Positions 37,151 through 48,640 are shown, counted from the stretch's first letter. The stretch is DNA of 64,000 bases from Cycas panzhihuaensis (GCA_023213395.1 CM041465.1:62001-126000); one strand, 5' to 3'. Notes: generated from the letters alone by a model not told the origin. Translations and numbers: made by a program.

Positions 37151-38175
37151 TGATCGTTTTATTCGGCAACACCTATGCGCCAAAAGTAACCGGTTGCCTC
37201 GAAACCAAACATGCAATCGAGGCAAAGGGACTAATGGCCTGCGCTGCTCCTTGGCGTGATTAGCAGCCTCCGAACCAAGCGACTGTAAGAGGGGACCCAA
37301 GAAACCAAAACGTCCAGATACATGCCAGAGGCAGAGAAAAACATCCCATATATGTGCTGGGGGTGAAAGACTGCCCCAACCACCTGGGTCGAGAAGCTCA
37401 TTGGTATGGTACGTGTCTTTTGGTTAAAGGCTACAAACGGCCTATCTAGTACCCAGTTAGGGAAAACGAGTTGAGACCAAAAGGACCGCTTCTCTTGGAA
37501 ACAGCCATGTAGTGGGTGCAACGAGCCTAATGAAGCCGGGCTCTTCCCAGACACGGATCGACTCAAGAAATGGGTGAGTCGAAAATGGAGACCAGTAACC
37601 CAAAACTTATACATCGCAGTTATGGGTGAAGGCACGAACACCTACCGAGTTAAGATTGTTGTTGATAGGGGACGTGAGCTTTGGCACAAAAAGGCCCGAT
37701 TGGTGCAAACCCGGAAAACGACAAATGAGGAACTATTCCTCGCCAGGATCCGACCTACTCAACCCACCTCCACAAGCAAAATAGTAGGCTCGCCGAGCAA
37801 ACCGTCACCCGTGGAAAATAGTCTCAGAGGTCGGGTCCGTGAACGAGCCGCCGTAAGAATGAGAACTAAGAATCGAATGCATCCCTACGGATGTGCACGG
37901 GGAAGACGCCCAGCCCAACAACCTCGGCTATGAGGGTTACCGATACGGGACGTGTCTTTTCGCCGGACGGGGTCCGTGGCGCCTCACAAAACGGGACCAA
38001 GAACCGGGCGTCTCTACATGTGCCCGGGGAAGAGGCCTGGACCGCTGGCTGGGTTGGGAGGTTTCCCGATGCGGGACGTATCTTTTGTCCAGACCGACGC
38101 CATAAACAAGACGCTCAGGAAACGACCACCGGCAACCGGAGGCGTCCACACATGTGGCCGGGGAGGTGGCTGATC
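37151..38175. other. Low-copy IGS spacer with core motif copies
   Basis: No gene. Copies of the core motif lie at about 37349-37422 (TATATGTGCTGGGGGTGAAA ... GGTACGTGTCTTTTGG), 37890-37962 (GATGTGCACGGGGAAGA ... GATACGGGACGTGTCTTTTC) and 38015-38096 (ACATGTGCCCGGGGAAGA ... GATGCGGGACGTATCTTTTG). A partial copy (ACATGTGGCCGGGGAGG) is at 38150. The sequence matches 1416-2425 in order. Confidence 0.7.
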
Positions 38176-38945
38176 CCAAAATAGAGCTTAATTGGTGAAG
38201 AAGTCAATTATCAACCTTTCTCCTTGAGATCCTAGGAGATAGTGTAGAAATCCCAATAACATCAAAACAAGAATGAGCCCACAAAAGGAAATTCTACACC
38301 AAATCATTTATAATTGCCATTGCTCCAAATGTAAGTATGAAGAGTAATACTTTTATTAAACTATAAAAATCTCTATTTAATGGTGGAGAAAACAACTAGC
38401 GAAAGAATGGTCAAATTACAAGGAATAGATGATGCAATTATACCGTAAGCGGGACTCCAACCCTCCAAAATGCTTCTCCAAGGACGATTCCCAAGTTAAG
38501 TGCCTTTCACCTTCAAGAACCGAGTCTCCAAACATGTAAATGAGCTCAAGAGGGCTCAACTACTAGAAAGAAACCCAAATTGCATGTTTAACAAGTGGCA
38601 ATCATACAAGTATAACCACTAACAACCGGAATACATGTTGTCCAAGTGGCCTTCATGCAATTCTTAAAAATTGTACCTTGTACCTAGGCTTAACAAACTC
38701 CAATTCATCTCAATTTTGGTGTACCTATAGGAACACATGTCCCCTTCCCTTCCTCAAGCTTTTAGCTTATTTGGATGCCATTTGACTACATTTTCATTGA
38801 TTTAATGATAGTATGTATTTGTTATTTTTCTGCTGGCGCTGGGATCAATTTTCTGCAAACACAAGGCTTGAAATCTAATCAAATGATATTTTCTGAACCC
38901 CACCTTTTGTGCACATGTAGTGGGATGTGTCTTTTTCCTTTCCAA
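38176..38945. other. AT-rich ~770 bp segment, IGS A/B
   Basis: Near-identical copy of 2426-3195. IGS B/C lacks it. No coding potential or transposon ends identified. Confidence 0.6.
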
Positions 38946-39704
38946 AAAATTTCATGTAAGCCCGATACCATTTGGCCCTATCTCTTTCAGTTATTCCAAT
39001 GCCTAGCATTTTCTGCGTGTTGTAGACATATGATAGATCCTCCTAACATTTTCTGCCTCCCGTAAACATAATGGTAGATCCTCCTGGATCAGCGGCTCAC
39101 CCCACCGACCTGGGTCAGGAGGGTTCCCAGTACGGGACTAGTCCTTTCTCCGGACCGACTCCCAACATATACTGCAGCGCATGGGACTGCCGCAATTCGA
39201 ACCGACTGTATAGTACTGTGACAATTGGAGTACCTTGAAGAATGCAAAGAATCCCGTGTACCAATCTCGCACCGAACACGTTGAGGTGCACCATCACTCC
39301 ATTCGATCCTTAACTCAGAAGGGCGTCATAAAAAGATCGTGTGCAGGCGCCGATGGAAGAACAACTGGTTGACATCTCTCGCCGAACCACCGGTAGGTGA
39401 AAGATTTCAGACTTTCCGGGACAGTTTAGGTATCTAAAGAAATGAAGTTAACATCAAGGGGAAGCGTCGATATTATTGTTTGTTCACGGCTCGCAACGTG
39501 GTTATGGGCCTCCCCTCCCCTTCTTGTAATATGGTTAGAACCATGGCTCGTGGGTTCCGTAAAAATATTACATCTTAGGATTTTATTTAGTCGACATGTG
39601 AGCGATGGCCCTCGGGGATTCTTTTAGGAGCTTGTATCTATCCGCATACAGTGCACAATTGAAGTTCATGAGAGACGGCATTGCTTCAAGCTTGTGTCAT
39701 CATT
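38946..39704. other. Low-copy IGS spacer with a strongly conserved block
   Basis: No gene. A core motif variant lies near 39095-39150 (ACCTGGGTCAGGAGGG, TACGGGACTAGTCC). The block 39439-39675 is almost base-for-base the same as 60345-60580, with about four differences in ~235 bp. Landmarks are ATGAAGTTAACATCAAGGGG, CGATATTATTGTTTGTTCAC and ATCCGCATACAGTGCACAAT. It is missing from the spacer at 1-4992. No snoRNA, tRNA or 5S signature was recognised in it. Confidence 0.65.
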
Positions 39705-40975
39705 TATGTACTTGGACGATAAAAAGATCCATAGTAGAGAGCTGCAGAAAACCGCACTTCGTTCTAGAAGATTTGTGTAAACCCAATCAGCAATTTTGGA
39801 CTGTGACGAGGAAAAGCTATACGGTAGAGACTTAAAAAAACCTGCACTTCTTTCTAGAAGATTTGCAGAAAGCCCACGTCCTTTATGGACTTGGACGACA
39901 GAAAGATCTGCACTTCATTCCCGGGAACCCCACCTCGTTTGTGGACTTGGACGATGGAAAGCTCTGCACTTCGTTCCTGGAAACCCCACCTCATTTGTGG
40001 ACTTGGACGATGGAAACCTCTGCGCTTCATTCCCAGAAACCCCACCTCGTTTGTGGACTTGGACGATGGAAAGCTCTGCACTTCATTCCCGGAAACCCCA
40101 CTTTGTTTATGGACTTGGACGATGAAGAGCTCTACGGTAGGAGAAGTTAAAGAAATCTGCACTTCTTTCTGGAAGATTTGTGGAAACCCCTCTTCGTTTA
40201 TCGCCTTGGACGAGGGTTCATTCCCGGAAACCCCACTTCATCTATGGACTTGGACGGTGGAAGGCTCTGCACTTCATTTGCAGAAACCGCACTTCATTTT
40301 TTTATGGGCTTGGACGATGGAACGCTCTAGCCTTCATTTGCGGAAACCCCACTTTGTTGTGGACTTGGTGGAACGCTCTGCACTTCATTCGCAGAAACCC
40401 CACTTCATTGTGGACTTGGTGGAATGCTCTGCACTTCATTCGCGGAAACCCCACTTCGTTGTGGACTTGGTGGAACGCTCTGCACTTCATTCGTGGAAAC
40501 CCCACTTCGTTGTGGACTTGGTGGAACGCTCTGCACTTCATTCGCGGAAACCCCACTGCCAGGACTTGGTGGAACGCCTCCGCACTTCATTCGCGAAACC
40601 CCACTTCATTGTGGACTTGGTGGAAAGCTCTCACTTCATTCGCAAACCCCACTGCTGTGGACTTGACGATCCAACAGGGAACGAAACCCCACTTCGTTGT
40701 GGACTTGGACGATATTGAGCTGCGGACTTGGTGGAAAGCTCTGCACTTCATTCGCGGAAACCCCACTTCGTTGTGGACTTGGACGATATTGAGCTGCGGA
40801 CTTGGTGGAAAGCTCTGCACTTCATTCGCGGAAACCCCACTTCGTTGTGGACTTAGACGATATCGAGTTACGGAACGCCGGAAACCCCACTTCGTTGTGG
40901 ACAGAGACGATATCGAGTTGCGGAAACCCCACTCCATTCTGGACATGAGAAAGAAGCTGCGCAAGATTTACGGAG
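39705..40975. repeat. Inverted 51 bp array downstream of 26S B (fold-back arm)
   Basis: About twenty units in the order GTGGACTTGG, TGGAACGCTCTGCACTTCAT, TCGCGGAAACCCCACTTCGT. This is the exact reverse complement of the 36498-36865 unit. The left edge (39705-40200) is more diverged. The right part (40690-40930) uses composite ~75 bp units with GACGATATTGAGCTGCG. It ends ~35 bp from the 26S 3' end. The 277-codon open frame at 39885-40718 is a repeat artefact. Confidence 0.9.
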
Positions 40976-41020
40976 ATCCCACTTCTTCTTGGACTCGAGA
41001 GTGAAGAGCCGAGAGGTGGG

Positions 41021-41776
41021 GCCCGAATCAAGGCAACAAGGGGCTGAATCTCAGTGGATCGTGGTAGCAAGGCCACTCTGCCACTTACAATACCCCGTCG
41101 CATATTTAAGTCATCTGCAAATGATTCTTCTCGATGATCGTTTGTAATTGAATTTTGAAGCTGCTCCTATCGACGATCACGGCCAGAGACCGCTGGCACG
41201 GCCTCGAAGGTCGTGGGCGCCTACCATGTGTCGAACAATCAAGAGGGACGGGCCCGCCTAGCGTGGATTCCGACTTAGAGGTGTTCACCATAACCGACAC
41301 ACGCAGAGCTTCGCAGGCCTTCCCCGCATGCCGTGCACTCCCTGCAGTCTCCCACGTGCGTTTTTGTCACCATGACAACATGATGGTCCACACTCGAAAT
41401 GAGCCGAGCATCGGGGTCACCGTTCTGCATCCGACTGGAGCGCATCACCAACCTCCATCCACTTCCCTCCCGACAATTTCAAGCACTCTTTAACTCTCTT
41501 TACAAAGTCCTTTTTATCTTTCCCTCAGCAGATTGTTCATCTCCTCGCCCATATTTAGCCTCGATGAATTACCACCCGATTAGGGTCGATTCCCAAACAA
41601 CCCAACTCGCAGACAACGCCTGTGATGCAACAGGTCCGAACCCGACAGGCTCACCTCTCGCGCCTTCTAGGGGACTTGGGCCCAGTCCATTGCTAAAGAC
41701 GCTTCTATAAGCTACAATTCAGATGACAACCGCCACCCAATTTTCATGCTGGACTCTTCCTTGCCGTCGCTACATT

Positions 41777-41810
<34 letters not shown>

Positions 41811-41857
41811 GTGATATGCTTAAACTCAACTGGTGCTCTTGCCTCACCTGGGGTCGC
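41021..41857 (-). pseudogene. 26S rRNA pseudogene, unit B (2.7 kb internal deletion)
   Basis: Only the two ends of 26S remain. The 3' terminal ~290 nt (CCACTTACAATACCCCGTCG at 41080) is joined directly to the 5' ~550 nt (TTTCTTTTCCTCCGC at 41798, ATGCTTAAACTC at 41817). The junction lies near 41308-41320 and corresponds to positions ~5312 and ~8020 of unit A, so about 2.7 kb including the peptidyl transferase region and sarcin-ricin loop is gone. Length is 837 bp against ~3.4 kb. It cannot give functional 26S rRNA if the assembly is right. Confidence 0.93.
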
Positions 41858-42098
41858 GTGATGAGGAGGAACTCCCGAAGCCCAGCCTCCCGATCGACCA
41901 AGTCGAGGGCCTTCCTCGCGTTGCACTTACTTGCCGCCAGATCGACGGCCGCCAAGATGACCGAACCACCGCCGATGCCCGACAACGGAGCCCGATCCGG
42001 CTAAGCCGACGGTCACAAGGACACGGATAGCCGGGCCCCTCCACCGCCCGCACGCAGCAATGGGGCGATCGCGGTGCGACACCAGCGCACGTGCTCGC
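41858..42098 (-). other. ITS2, unit B
   Basis: About 241 bp between 5.8S and 26S, alignable with 8624-8906 and shorter through small deletions in G+C-rich parts. Confidence 0.85.
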
Positions 42099-42222
42099 TC
42101 AAAGCCCCCGCAACTTGCATTCAAAGACCGGATGACTCGGATTCGCAATTCACACTGGCATCGCATTTCGCCACGCTTCATCGTGGCGAGGGCCGAGATA
42201 TCTATTGTCGAGAGTCGCATTT
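42099..42222 (-). rRNA. 5.8S rRNA, unit B (degenerate)
   Basis: Carries GCAACTTGCATTCAAAGACC (42110), CAATTCACAC, GCATCGCATTTCGCCACGCT and GCCGAGATATCTATTGTCGA. About 124 bp against the usual ~160, with deletions around the GATGAAGAACG region, so incomplete as read. Confidence 0.9.
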
Positions 42223-42836
42223 CCATAAATACGCCGCACGCCTCCGCAACACCGGATCGAGGGTCCGGCAAAGAACTCGAGTCCTGGTGTGCCGCACCTG
42301 TGCTTTTGGTTTGTTGGCCCACCTCGCCCAACGACGCCTGCCGCAATGAGACAACCCCGCCTCCCCGAGGACGCGCCCGCACATCGACTCGTGAGTCATG
42401 GCGTGGGAGAGTCATGCGAAACTGTCAGGGACAAGACAATGAGAAGGGCCCGCTACCCAACATGATCGGTCAGCCCACAAGACACTTCCAGCTCCCTCAA
42501 GACACTCGTGACGGGGCCCCTGCAAGCAATGGAGGGGGTCGACCTCGACGAACCTAGTGGGATAGATGCTACCAGAACGCACCACCATCCCCCGTGGGCT
42601 GCCACGATCTATATATCCTCGAGTGCATGGAAGAGACGGCGACGGCAGAGTCCGACGTCCCAACATCCCTCTTCGCGAGAGAATCTGACGGCCATTCTAG
42701 CCCCTCCCGCACTGGATCGCACGCACGAGTAGAGCCGCCTAGAGAAACGATGAGGAGCATGATGCCTTCAAGGCCTTAATCCATCACGCCCCCACCTAAA
42801 AGTTCGCCGTTGTCTATGGTGTCCGAGACCGGTGCC
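42223..42836 (-). other. ITS1, unit B
   Basis: About 614 bp, homologous to 9051-9758. Long for an angiosperm and within the gymnosperm range. Confidence 0.85.
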
Positions 42837-43067
42837 AATGATCCTTCCGCAGTTCACCTACGAAACCTTGTTATGACTTCTCCTTCCTCTAAATAATAAG
42901 GTTCAATGAACTTCGCGACGTCGAAGAAGAACCGCCATGCCGCGATCCGAACACTTCACCGATCATTCAATCGACAGGAGCGACGCGGTGTGTACAAAGG
43001 GCGGACGTAGTCAACGCGTGTTGATGACTGCGCTTACTAGGAATTCCTCGTTGAAGATCAATAATTA

Positions 43068-43098
<31 letters not shown>

Positions 43099-43470
43099 CA
43101 TAGATTACCCCAACCTCTCGGCCAAGGTTATAGGCTCGTTGAATACATCAGAAGCGTGCGCCCGTAACATCTAAGGGCATCACGCCCCTGTTATTGCCTC
43201 AAACTTCCATGGCCTGAACGGTCATAGTCCCTCTAAGAAGCTGGCCGCAAAGGAAACCCTCTGCGTAGCTAGTTAGCAGACTGAGGTCTCGTTCATTAAC
43301 GGAATTAACTAGACAAATCGCTCCACCAACTAAGAACGGCCATGCACCACCACCCATAGAATTAAGAAAGAGCTCTCAATCTGTCAATCCTTACTATGTA
43401 TGGACCTGGTAAGTTTCCCCGTGTTGAGTCAAATTAAGCCGCATGCTCCACTCTTGGTGGTGCCCTTCCA

Positions 43471-43527
<57 letters not shown>

Positions 43528-43580
43528 AATTTCTCATAAGGTGCCGGCGGAGTCCTTAGAGCAACATCCACCGATCCCTA

Positions 43581-43627
<47 letters not shown>

Positions 43628-43643
43628 AAGCCCCCAACTTTCA

Positions 43644-43685
<42 letters not shown>

Positions 43686-44938
43686 GGTTCATCTTTTATA
43701 AATCCAAGAATTTCACCTCTGACAATGAAATATGAATGCCCCCGACTATCCTTATTAATCATTACTCCGGTCCCGAAGGCCAACGTAATAGGACCAGAAT
43801 CCTATCGTGTTATTCCATGCTAATGTATTTAGAGCGTAGGCTTGCCTTGCGACCATACTCCCCCCGAAACCCAAAAACTTTAATTTCTCATAAGGTGCCG
43901 GCGGAGTCCTTAGAGCAACATCCACCGATCCCTACCAAGATCATTTATGGTTGAGACTAGACAGATCCGATCGCCTTCGAGCCCCCAACTTTCGCTCTTG
44001 ATTAATGAAAACATCCTTGCAAATGCTTTCGCAGCGGTTCGCCTTCATAAATCCAAGAATTTCACCTCCGACAATGAAATACGAATGCCCCGACTATCAA
44101 TATTAATCATTACTCCGTCCCAAGGCCAATGTAATAGACCGTAATCCTATCGTGTTATTCCATGCTAATGTATTAGAGTAGGCTTGCCTTAAGCACTCTA
44201 ATTTTTCAAAGTAACAACACCAGAGCCGCAACCCAGGCAACTAAGTCCGTGGACGCACGACAAAAAGGACTAAACGATCGATGCACACCGAAGGTAGACC
44301 CAAGCCGTCCCAAGATCCAACTACGAGCTTTTTAACTGCAACAACTTAAATATACGCTATTAGAGTTGGAATTACCGCTACCGGCCGCACCGACTTGCCT
44401 CCAATGGATCCTCGTTAAGGGATTTAAATTGTACTCATTCCAATTACTGCACTGGCGAGCCTAGTATTGTTATTTATTGTCACTACCTCCCGTGTCGATT
44501 AGGTAATTTGCGCACCACGCCTTCCTTGTATGTGGTAGCCGCTTTCAGCCCCTCCTAATCGAACCCATTCTCCACACCACACCACCATGGTAGGCCTCTA
44601 TTCTACCATCGAAAGTTGATAGGGGAGAAATTTGAATGAAGCGTTGTCGGCACTAGGGCCATGCGATCCGTCGAGTTATCATGAATCACCGACACACCGG
44701 ACGAGAGCCTGCATCGGCCTTTTATCTAATAAATGCGTCCCTTCCAAAAGTCAGGATTTGGTACACGTATTAGCTCTAGAATTACTACGGTTATCCGAGT
44801 AACAGGAATACCATCAAATAAACTATAACTGATTTAATGATCCATTCGTAGTTTCACAGTCTGACATAGTTCATACCAACACATGCATGGCTTAATCTTT
44901 GAGACAAGCATATGACTACTGGCAGGATCAACCAGGTA
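42837..44938 (-). pseudogene. 18S rRNA with 354 bp internal tandem duplication, unit B
   Basis: The 5' terminus is excellent: ATGCATGGCTTAATCTTTGA at 44884 and ACTACTGGCAGGATCAACCA at 44915 match the plant consensus. The 3' end begins at 42837. The span is 2102 bp, about 290 more than normal, because the segment at 43491-43844 is repeated at 43845-44188. The 530-loop region (44371-44400) is altered. A rRNA with this duplication would carry a second copy of part of the central and 3' major domains and is not expected to work. Confidence 0.93.
43491..44188 (-). repeat. Tandem duplication within 18S B
   Basis: Two copies begin at CCTTGCGACCATACTCCCCC (43491 and 43845). Both run through AAGGTGCCGGCGGAGTCCTT and GATTAATGAAAACATCCTTG to TGCTAATGTATTTAGAG / TTAGAG and GTAGGCTTGCC. 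The second copy is ~343 bp after small deletions. The junction sits on a short CTTGC(C/G) overlap. Unit A has a single copy (about 10490-10855). Confidence 0.93.
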
Positions 44939-45956
44939 GCATCCATGAATGCCAGGCATCCGTTTGAGCAGGCCTATTCAAACGGACGACTGCAGAATAA
45001 TGACAGCACAAAGGGTCAATCCGTGTTGGACCTCCTCACTATTGTCTCACCCAGAACAAGCGATGCACAACAGCCAAGCGAAACCGTATTTGTAACCCAG
45101 CGAAGAAAAAACCCATCCAAAATCCACCAACGACAAATGCAGAAGGAAAAAGAAAAAAGAAAAACGCAATAAAGAGAAGAATAGACGGGACCAAGATGCC
45201 TCACCGACGCCGTAAATAGACAGTGGCACTAAAACAAATGCACCAAGAATGAGAGCACAAGTAAAGAAAACGCGACAAAAATTGTGGCAAAGAAAGAATA
45301 AAACCCAAAGTGCGCTTCTTAAAACGAGTGGGGGGAGGGGGTGGAGACTACATAGCAAATACATCTACAGGAAGGACCAGGTTCTGGACAAAGAAATGTG
45401 GGGGATCGGATGAACGCAGTAACCACCGTGAAAGGGGCCCGTCTTGGGCACTCAACTCATAAGAGACATCGCGTGCCACAGACCAACATTTGAAACACGA
45501 TCGGGGAACAAGCACAATTTGGAGACTGGCGAAAGGGAAAAGGGAAGGAATATAAGAATGAAACAGGCCAACGACAGGGGGACCGTGTACAAGTACTCAA
45601 ACTGAAACCACAACGAGATCACCATGCCCCCCCCACCCCCCAAAAAGTGAAGCTCCCGCGCAAAACACCCTCCATGCACACAACACACACAAGGGAGTGA
45701 CCGCGAGGGGAAAAACCGAACGCACAACCATGCAAACCGGAGAGATCAATCCCTACAAAACGGGTATAAAACTAGCAGCAACGACTAAAGCCACACCCAC
45801 AAGGCCATGGGGGAGGGAACCCACACATGGGGGACTTCGACCGTGCAACCTAATGGAGATCAGACAGGCAAGAGAAGAGTGGAGCAAGACAGATGCCGAC
45901 TTTCGGTGCACGGCCACGAGACACCAAACAACTGGAAAATTTAGGAGAGGAGCGAG
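44939..45956 (-). other. 5' external transcribed spacer, unit B
   Basis: About 1.02 kb, homologous to 11652-12723. No gene. Contains homopolymer-rich CCCCCCCCACCCCCC at ~45627. Confidence 0.7.
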
Positions 45957-45978
45957 CATATAGACAACAGAGGGAAAC
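45950..45978 (-). promoter_or_regulatory. Candidate RNA polymerase I gene promoter / start, unit B
   Basis: The minus strand reads TTGTCTATATGCTCGCTCC, at the same place as the unit A candidate and 1.02 kb from 18S. Internal 312 bp copies have GTATGC in place of TATATGC here, so the gene-proximal copy is distinctive. The match to the plant TATA-purine start pattern is only partial. Confidence 0.3.
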
Positions 45979-47862
45979 GATCGGAGCGGGGCAGACGCCT
46001 TTTCGCTCACGACACCGGGAGAAGTATCGACACGAGGCCCTTTAGCCTACATAGCCCAGCGCGCTCCAACTGCGCGACCAACAACAAGTCCGGACGGGCA
46101 CGTCCCGTGCACGCGAGTTCCTCTATAAACGACGCTTGGGTGAACGCTTTACGAAACACCCTTCGCACGTATCCGTGTCCGTGCCAACTGCCCGAACCGG
46201 CCGGTCTCGATCGCATAGCAAAAATAAGTGTTAGGCTTCACACCACTGGGAAATCTTACGAGGAGGAAGCATACAGAGAGGAGAGAGGGAACGATCGGAG
46301 CGGGGCAGACGCCTTTTCGCTCATGAACACTCGGGAGGAGTATCCCGTGACGAGGCCCTTTACCCTACACATGGCCGCCCAATCGCACGACCAACAACAA
46401 GTTCGACGGCCACGCCCCGCACGCAAGTTCCTCTATAAACGACGCTTGGGCGAACGCTTTACGAAACACCCTTCGCACGTATCCGTGTCCGTGCCAACTG
46501 CCCGAACCGGCCGGTCTCGATCGCATAGCAAAAATAAGCGTTAGGCTCTGTACCACTGGGAAAATGTACGAGGAGCAAGCATACAGAGAGGAGAGAGGGA
46601 ACGATCAGAGCGGGGCAGACGCCGTCTTTCAGTTCACGGACACCCTAGGAGGAGTATCCGTACGAGGCCCTTTACCCTACACAGCACGACGCCGCTCCAA
46701 CTACGCGACGAACATCAAGTCCGGACGGGCACGTCCCGTGCACGCGAGTTCCTCTATAAACGACGCTTGGGCGAACGCTTTATGAAACACCCTTCGCACG
46801 TATCCGTGTCCGTGCCAACTGCCCGAACCGACGGTCTCGATCGCATAGCAAAAATAAGCGTTAGGCTCCGCACCACTGGGAAATCTTACGAGGAGCAAGC
46901 ATACAGAGAGGAGAGAGGGAACAATCGAAGCGGCACGCCGCCTTTCGCTCATGGACACCCCGGAGGAGTATCCCGTATGAGGCCCTTTACCCTACACACC
47001 GGCCGCCCAATCGCGCGACCAACAAGTCCAGACAGGCACGTCCCGTGCACGCGAGTTCCTCTATAAACGACGCTTGGGCGAACGCTTTACAAAACACCCT
47101 TCGCACGTATCCGTGTCCGTGCCAACTGCCTAAACCGGCTGGTCTCGATCGCATAGCAAAAATAAGCGTTAGGCTCCGCACCACTGGGAAAATCTACGAG
47201 GAGCAAGCATACAGAGAGGAGAGAGGGAACAATCGGAGCGGGGCAGATGCCGTCTTTCAGTTCACGGACACCCTGGGAGGAGTATCCGTACGAGGCCCTT
47301 TACCCTACACAGCCCGGCGCCGCTCCAACTACGCGACCAACATCAAGTCCGGATGGGCACGTCCCATGCACGCGAGTTCCTCTATAAACGATGCTTAGGC
47401 GAATGCTTTATGAAACACCCTTCACACGTATCCGTGTCCGTGCCAACTGCCCGAACCGGCCGGTCTCGATCGCATAGCAAAAATAAGCATTAGGCTCCGC
47501 ACCACTGGGAAATCTAAGTGGAGCAAGCATACAGAGAGGAGAGAGGGTACGATCGAGGTGGCGACGCCGCCTTTTCGCCTCATGACACCTGGGAGGAGTA
47601 TCCCGTACGAGGCCCTTTACCCTACACAGCCCGGCACCGCACCAACTGCGCGACCAACATCAAGTCTGGACGGGCACGTCCCGTGTGCGTGAGTTCCTCT
47701 ATAAACGATGCTTGGGCGAACGCTTTACGAAACACCCTTCGCATGTATCCGTGTCTGTGCCAACTGCCCGAACTGGCCGGTCTCGATCGCATATAACAGA
47801 AATAAGCATAAGGCTCCATACCACTGGGAAATCTATGAGGAGCAAGCATACATAGACGAGAG
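45961..47862 (-). repeat. ~312 bp promoter-proximal array, unit B (6 copies)
   Basis: Six ordered copies start near GAACGATCGGAGCGGGGCAG at 45976, 46289, 46601, 46919, 47228 and 47548. Each has GAGGCCCTTTACCCTACACA, GTTCCTCTATAAACGACGCT, CCTTCGCACGTATCCGTGTC and GGTCTCGATCGCATAGCAAA. On the minus strand every copy has TTTATAGAGGAAC, a TATA-like box at constant phase. Copies are much better preserved than those of unit A. Confidence 0.92.
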
Positions 47863-48640
47863 AGGCAACAAACCACCAACAATCGAGCACCATACTGAGA
47901 CCACAAAGAGAATCTGCCATCGGGGTGGGGGGGACATGCATCAACAAACAACTAGAACGGGACTCGAATAAGGCATTATACCTCAAAAACCATTCCATCA
48001 GTCGATAACCGCGACATGAAGAGCAATAAGAGAGGCACAACAATTATGACAGGTATGAGATTTGACTCCGCAATAACTACATTATGAGCAAGCGAACGTA
48101 GAAAAGAGGATACACAGAGAGGGACCAATTCGTGACTTCAGCGAAATCGAAAGATGATAATCTTTACACTAACAACGGTCACAAAGACTCCTGCAAAATA
48201 CAAAAGTATCGTGATAAAAGATGCTGCGGAAAATCCATCCTTAAGGGGCTCTTACGCAAAATAGAGGCGAAAGGGGAAGCGAACAAAGTACTCAAATCAA
48301 ACAAAGAGAGCATCGAGAGCTTGAGGAGGCAGAACAACTACAGAAATAGAGAAACCCATCCGACAAACATGTGCACAAAAATTGCTTTGTCGTCCAGCCT
48401 CAACCGCCAACAAAAAATCCCGAGGTGGAGTAAACCGCAACCGCCAAGCGTAGACTAAGAAGATACATTTGCGTCAACCCGACCATTATCCGAATTTGAG
48501 GCAACCTCGACCGTTGTCGTGCAATGGACCGAGCTCGCAACCGGAGGGACATGTCGCATTCAACACCCGAGTATATGGACGTAAACGCATTCAAACACGC
48601 ATCTAGGCAACCGAGACAATGGTAAGACTTGCAATGTAAC
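47863..48640. other. IGS linker, unit B
   Basis: No gene. Shares AAAGAGAGCATCGAGAGCTT (48303) and CATCCGACAAACATGTGCA (48357) with the unit A linker. Low G+C parts are well conserved. Confidence 0.6.

Noticed and set aside
37890-38096. Resemblance of the core motif to the 3' half of 5S rRNA (CTGGGTTGGG, GGAAG, GTCC-like pieces)
   Set aside because: No box A, intermediate element or box C in order, no 5S 5' half, and no T-run terminator. Similarity is limited to short G-rich strings.
38775-39065. 96-codon open frame in the AT-rich spacer segment
   Set aside because: Not kept open in the matching copy at 3040-3195 and no domain recognised.
39885-40718. 277-codon open frame with 17-residue repeats, and its neighbours on both strands
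   Set aside because: 51 bp is a multiple of three, so any frame without a stop in one unit stays open through the array. Overlapping frames on both strands are equally long.
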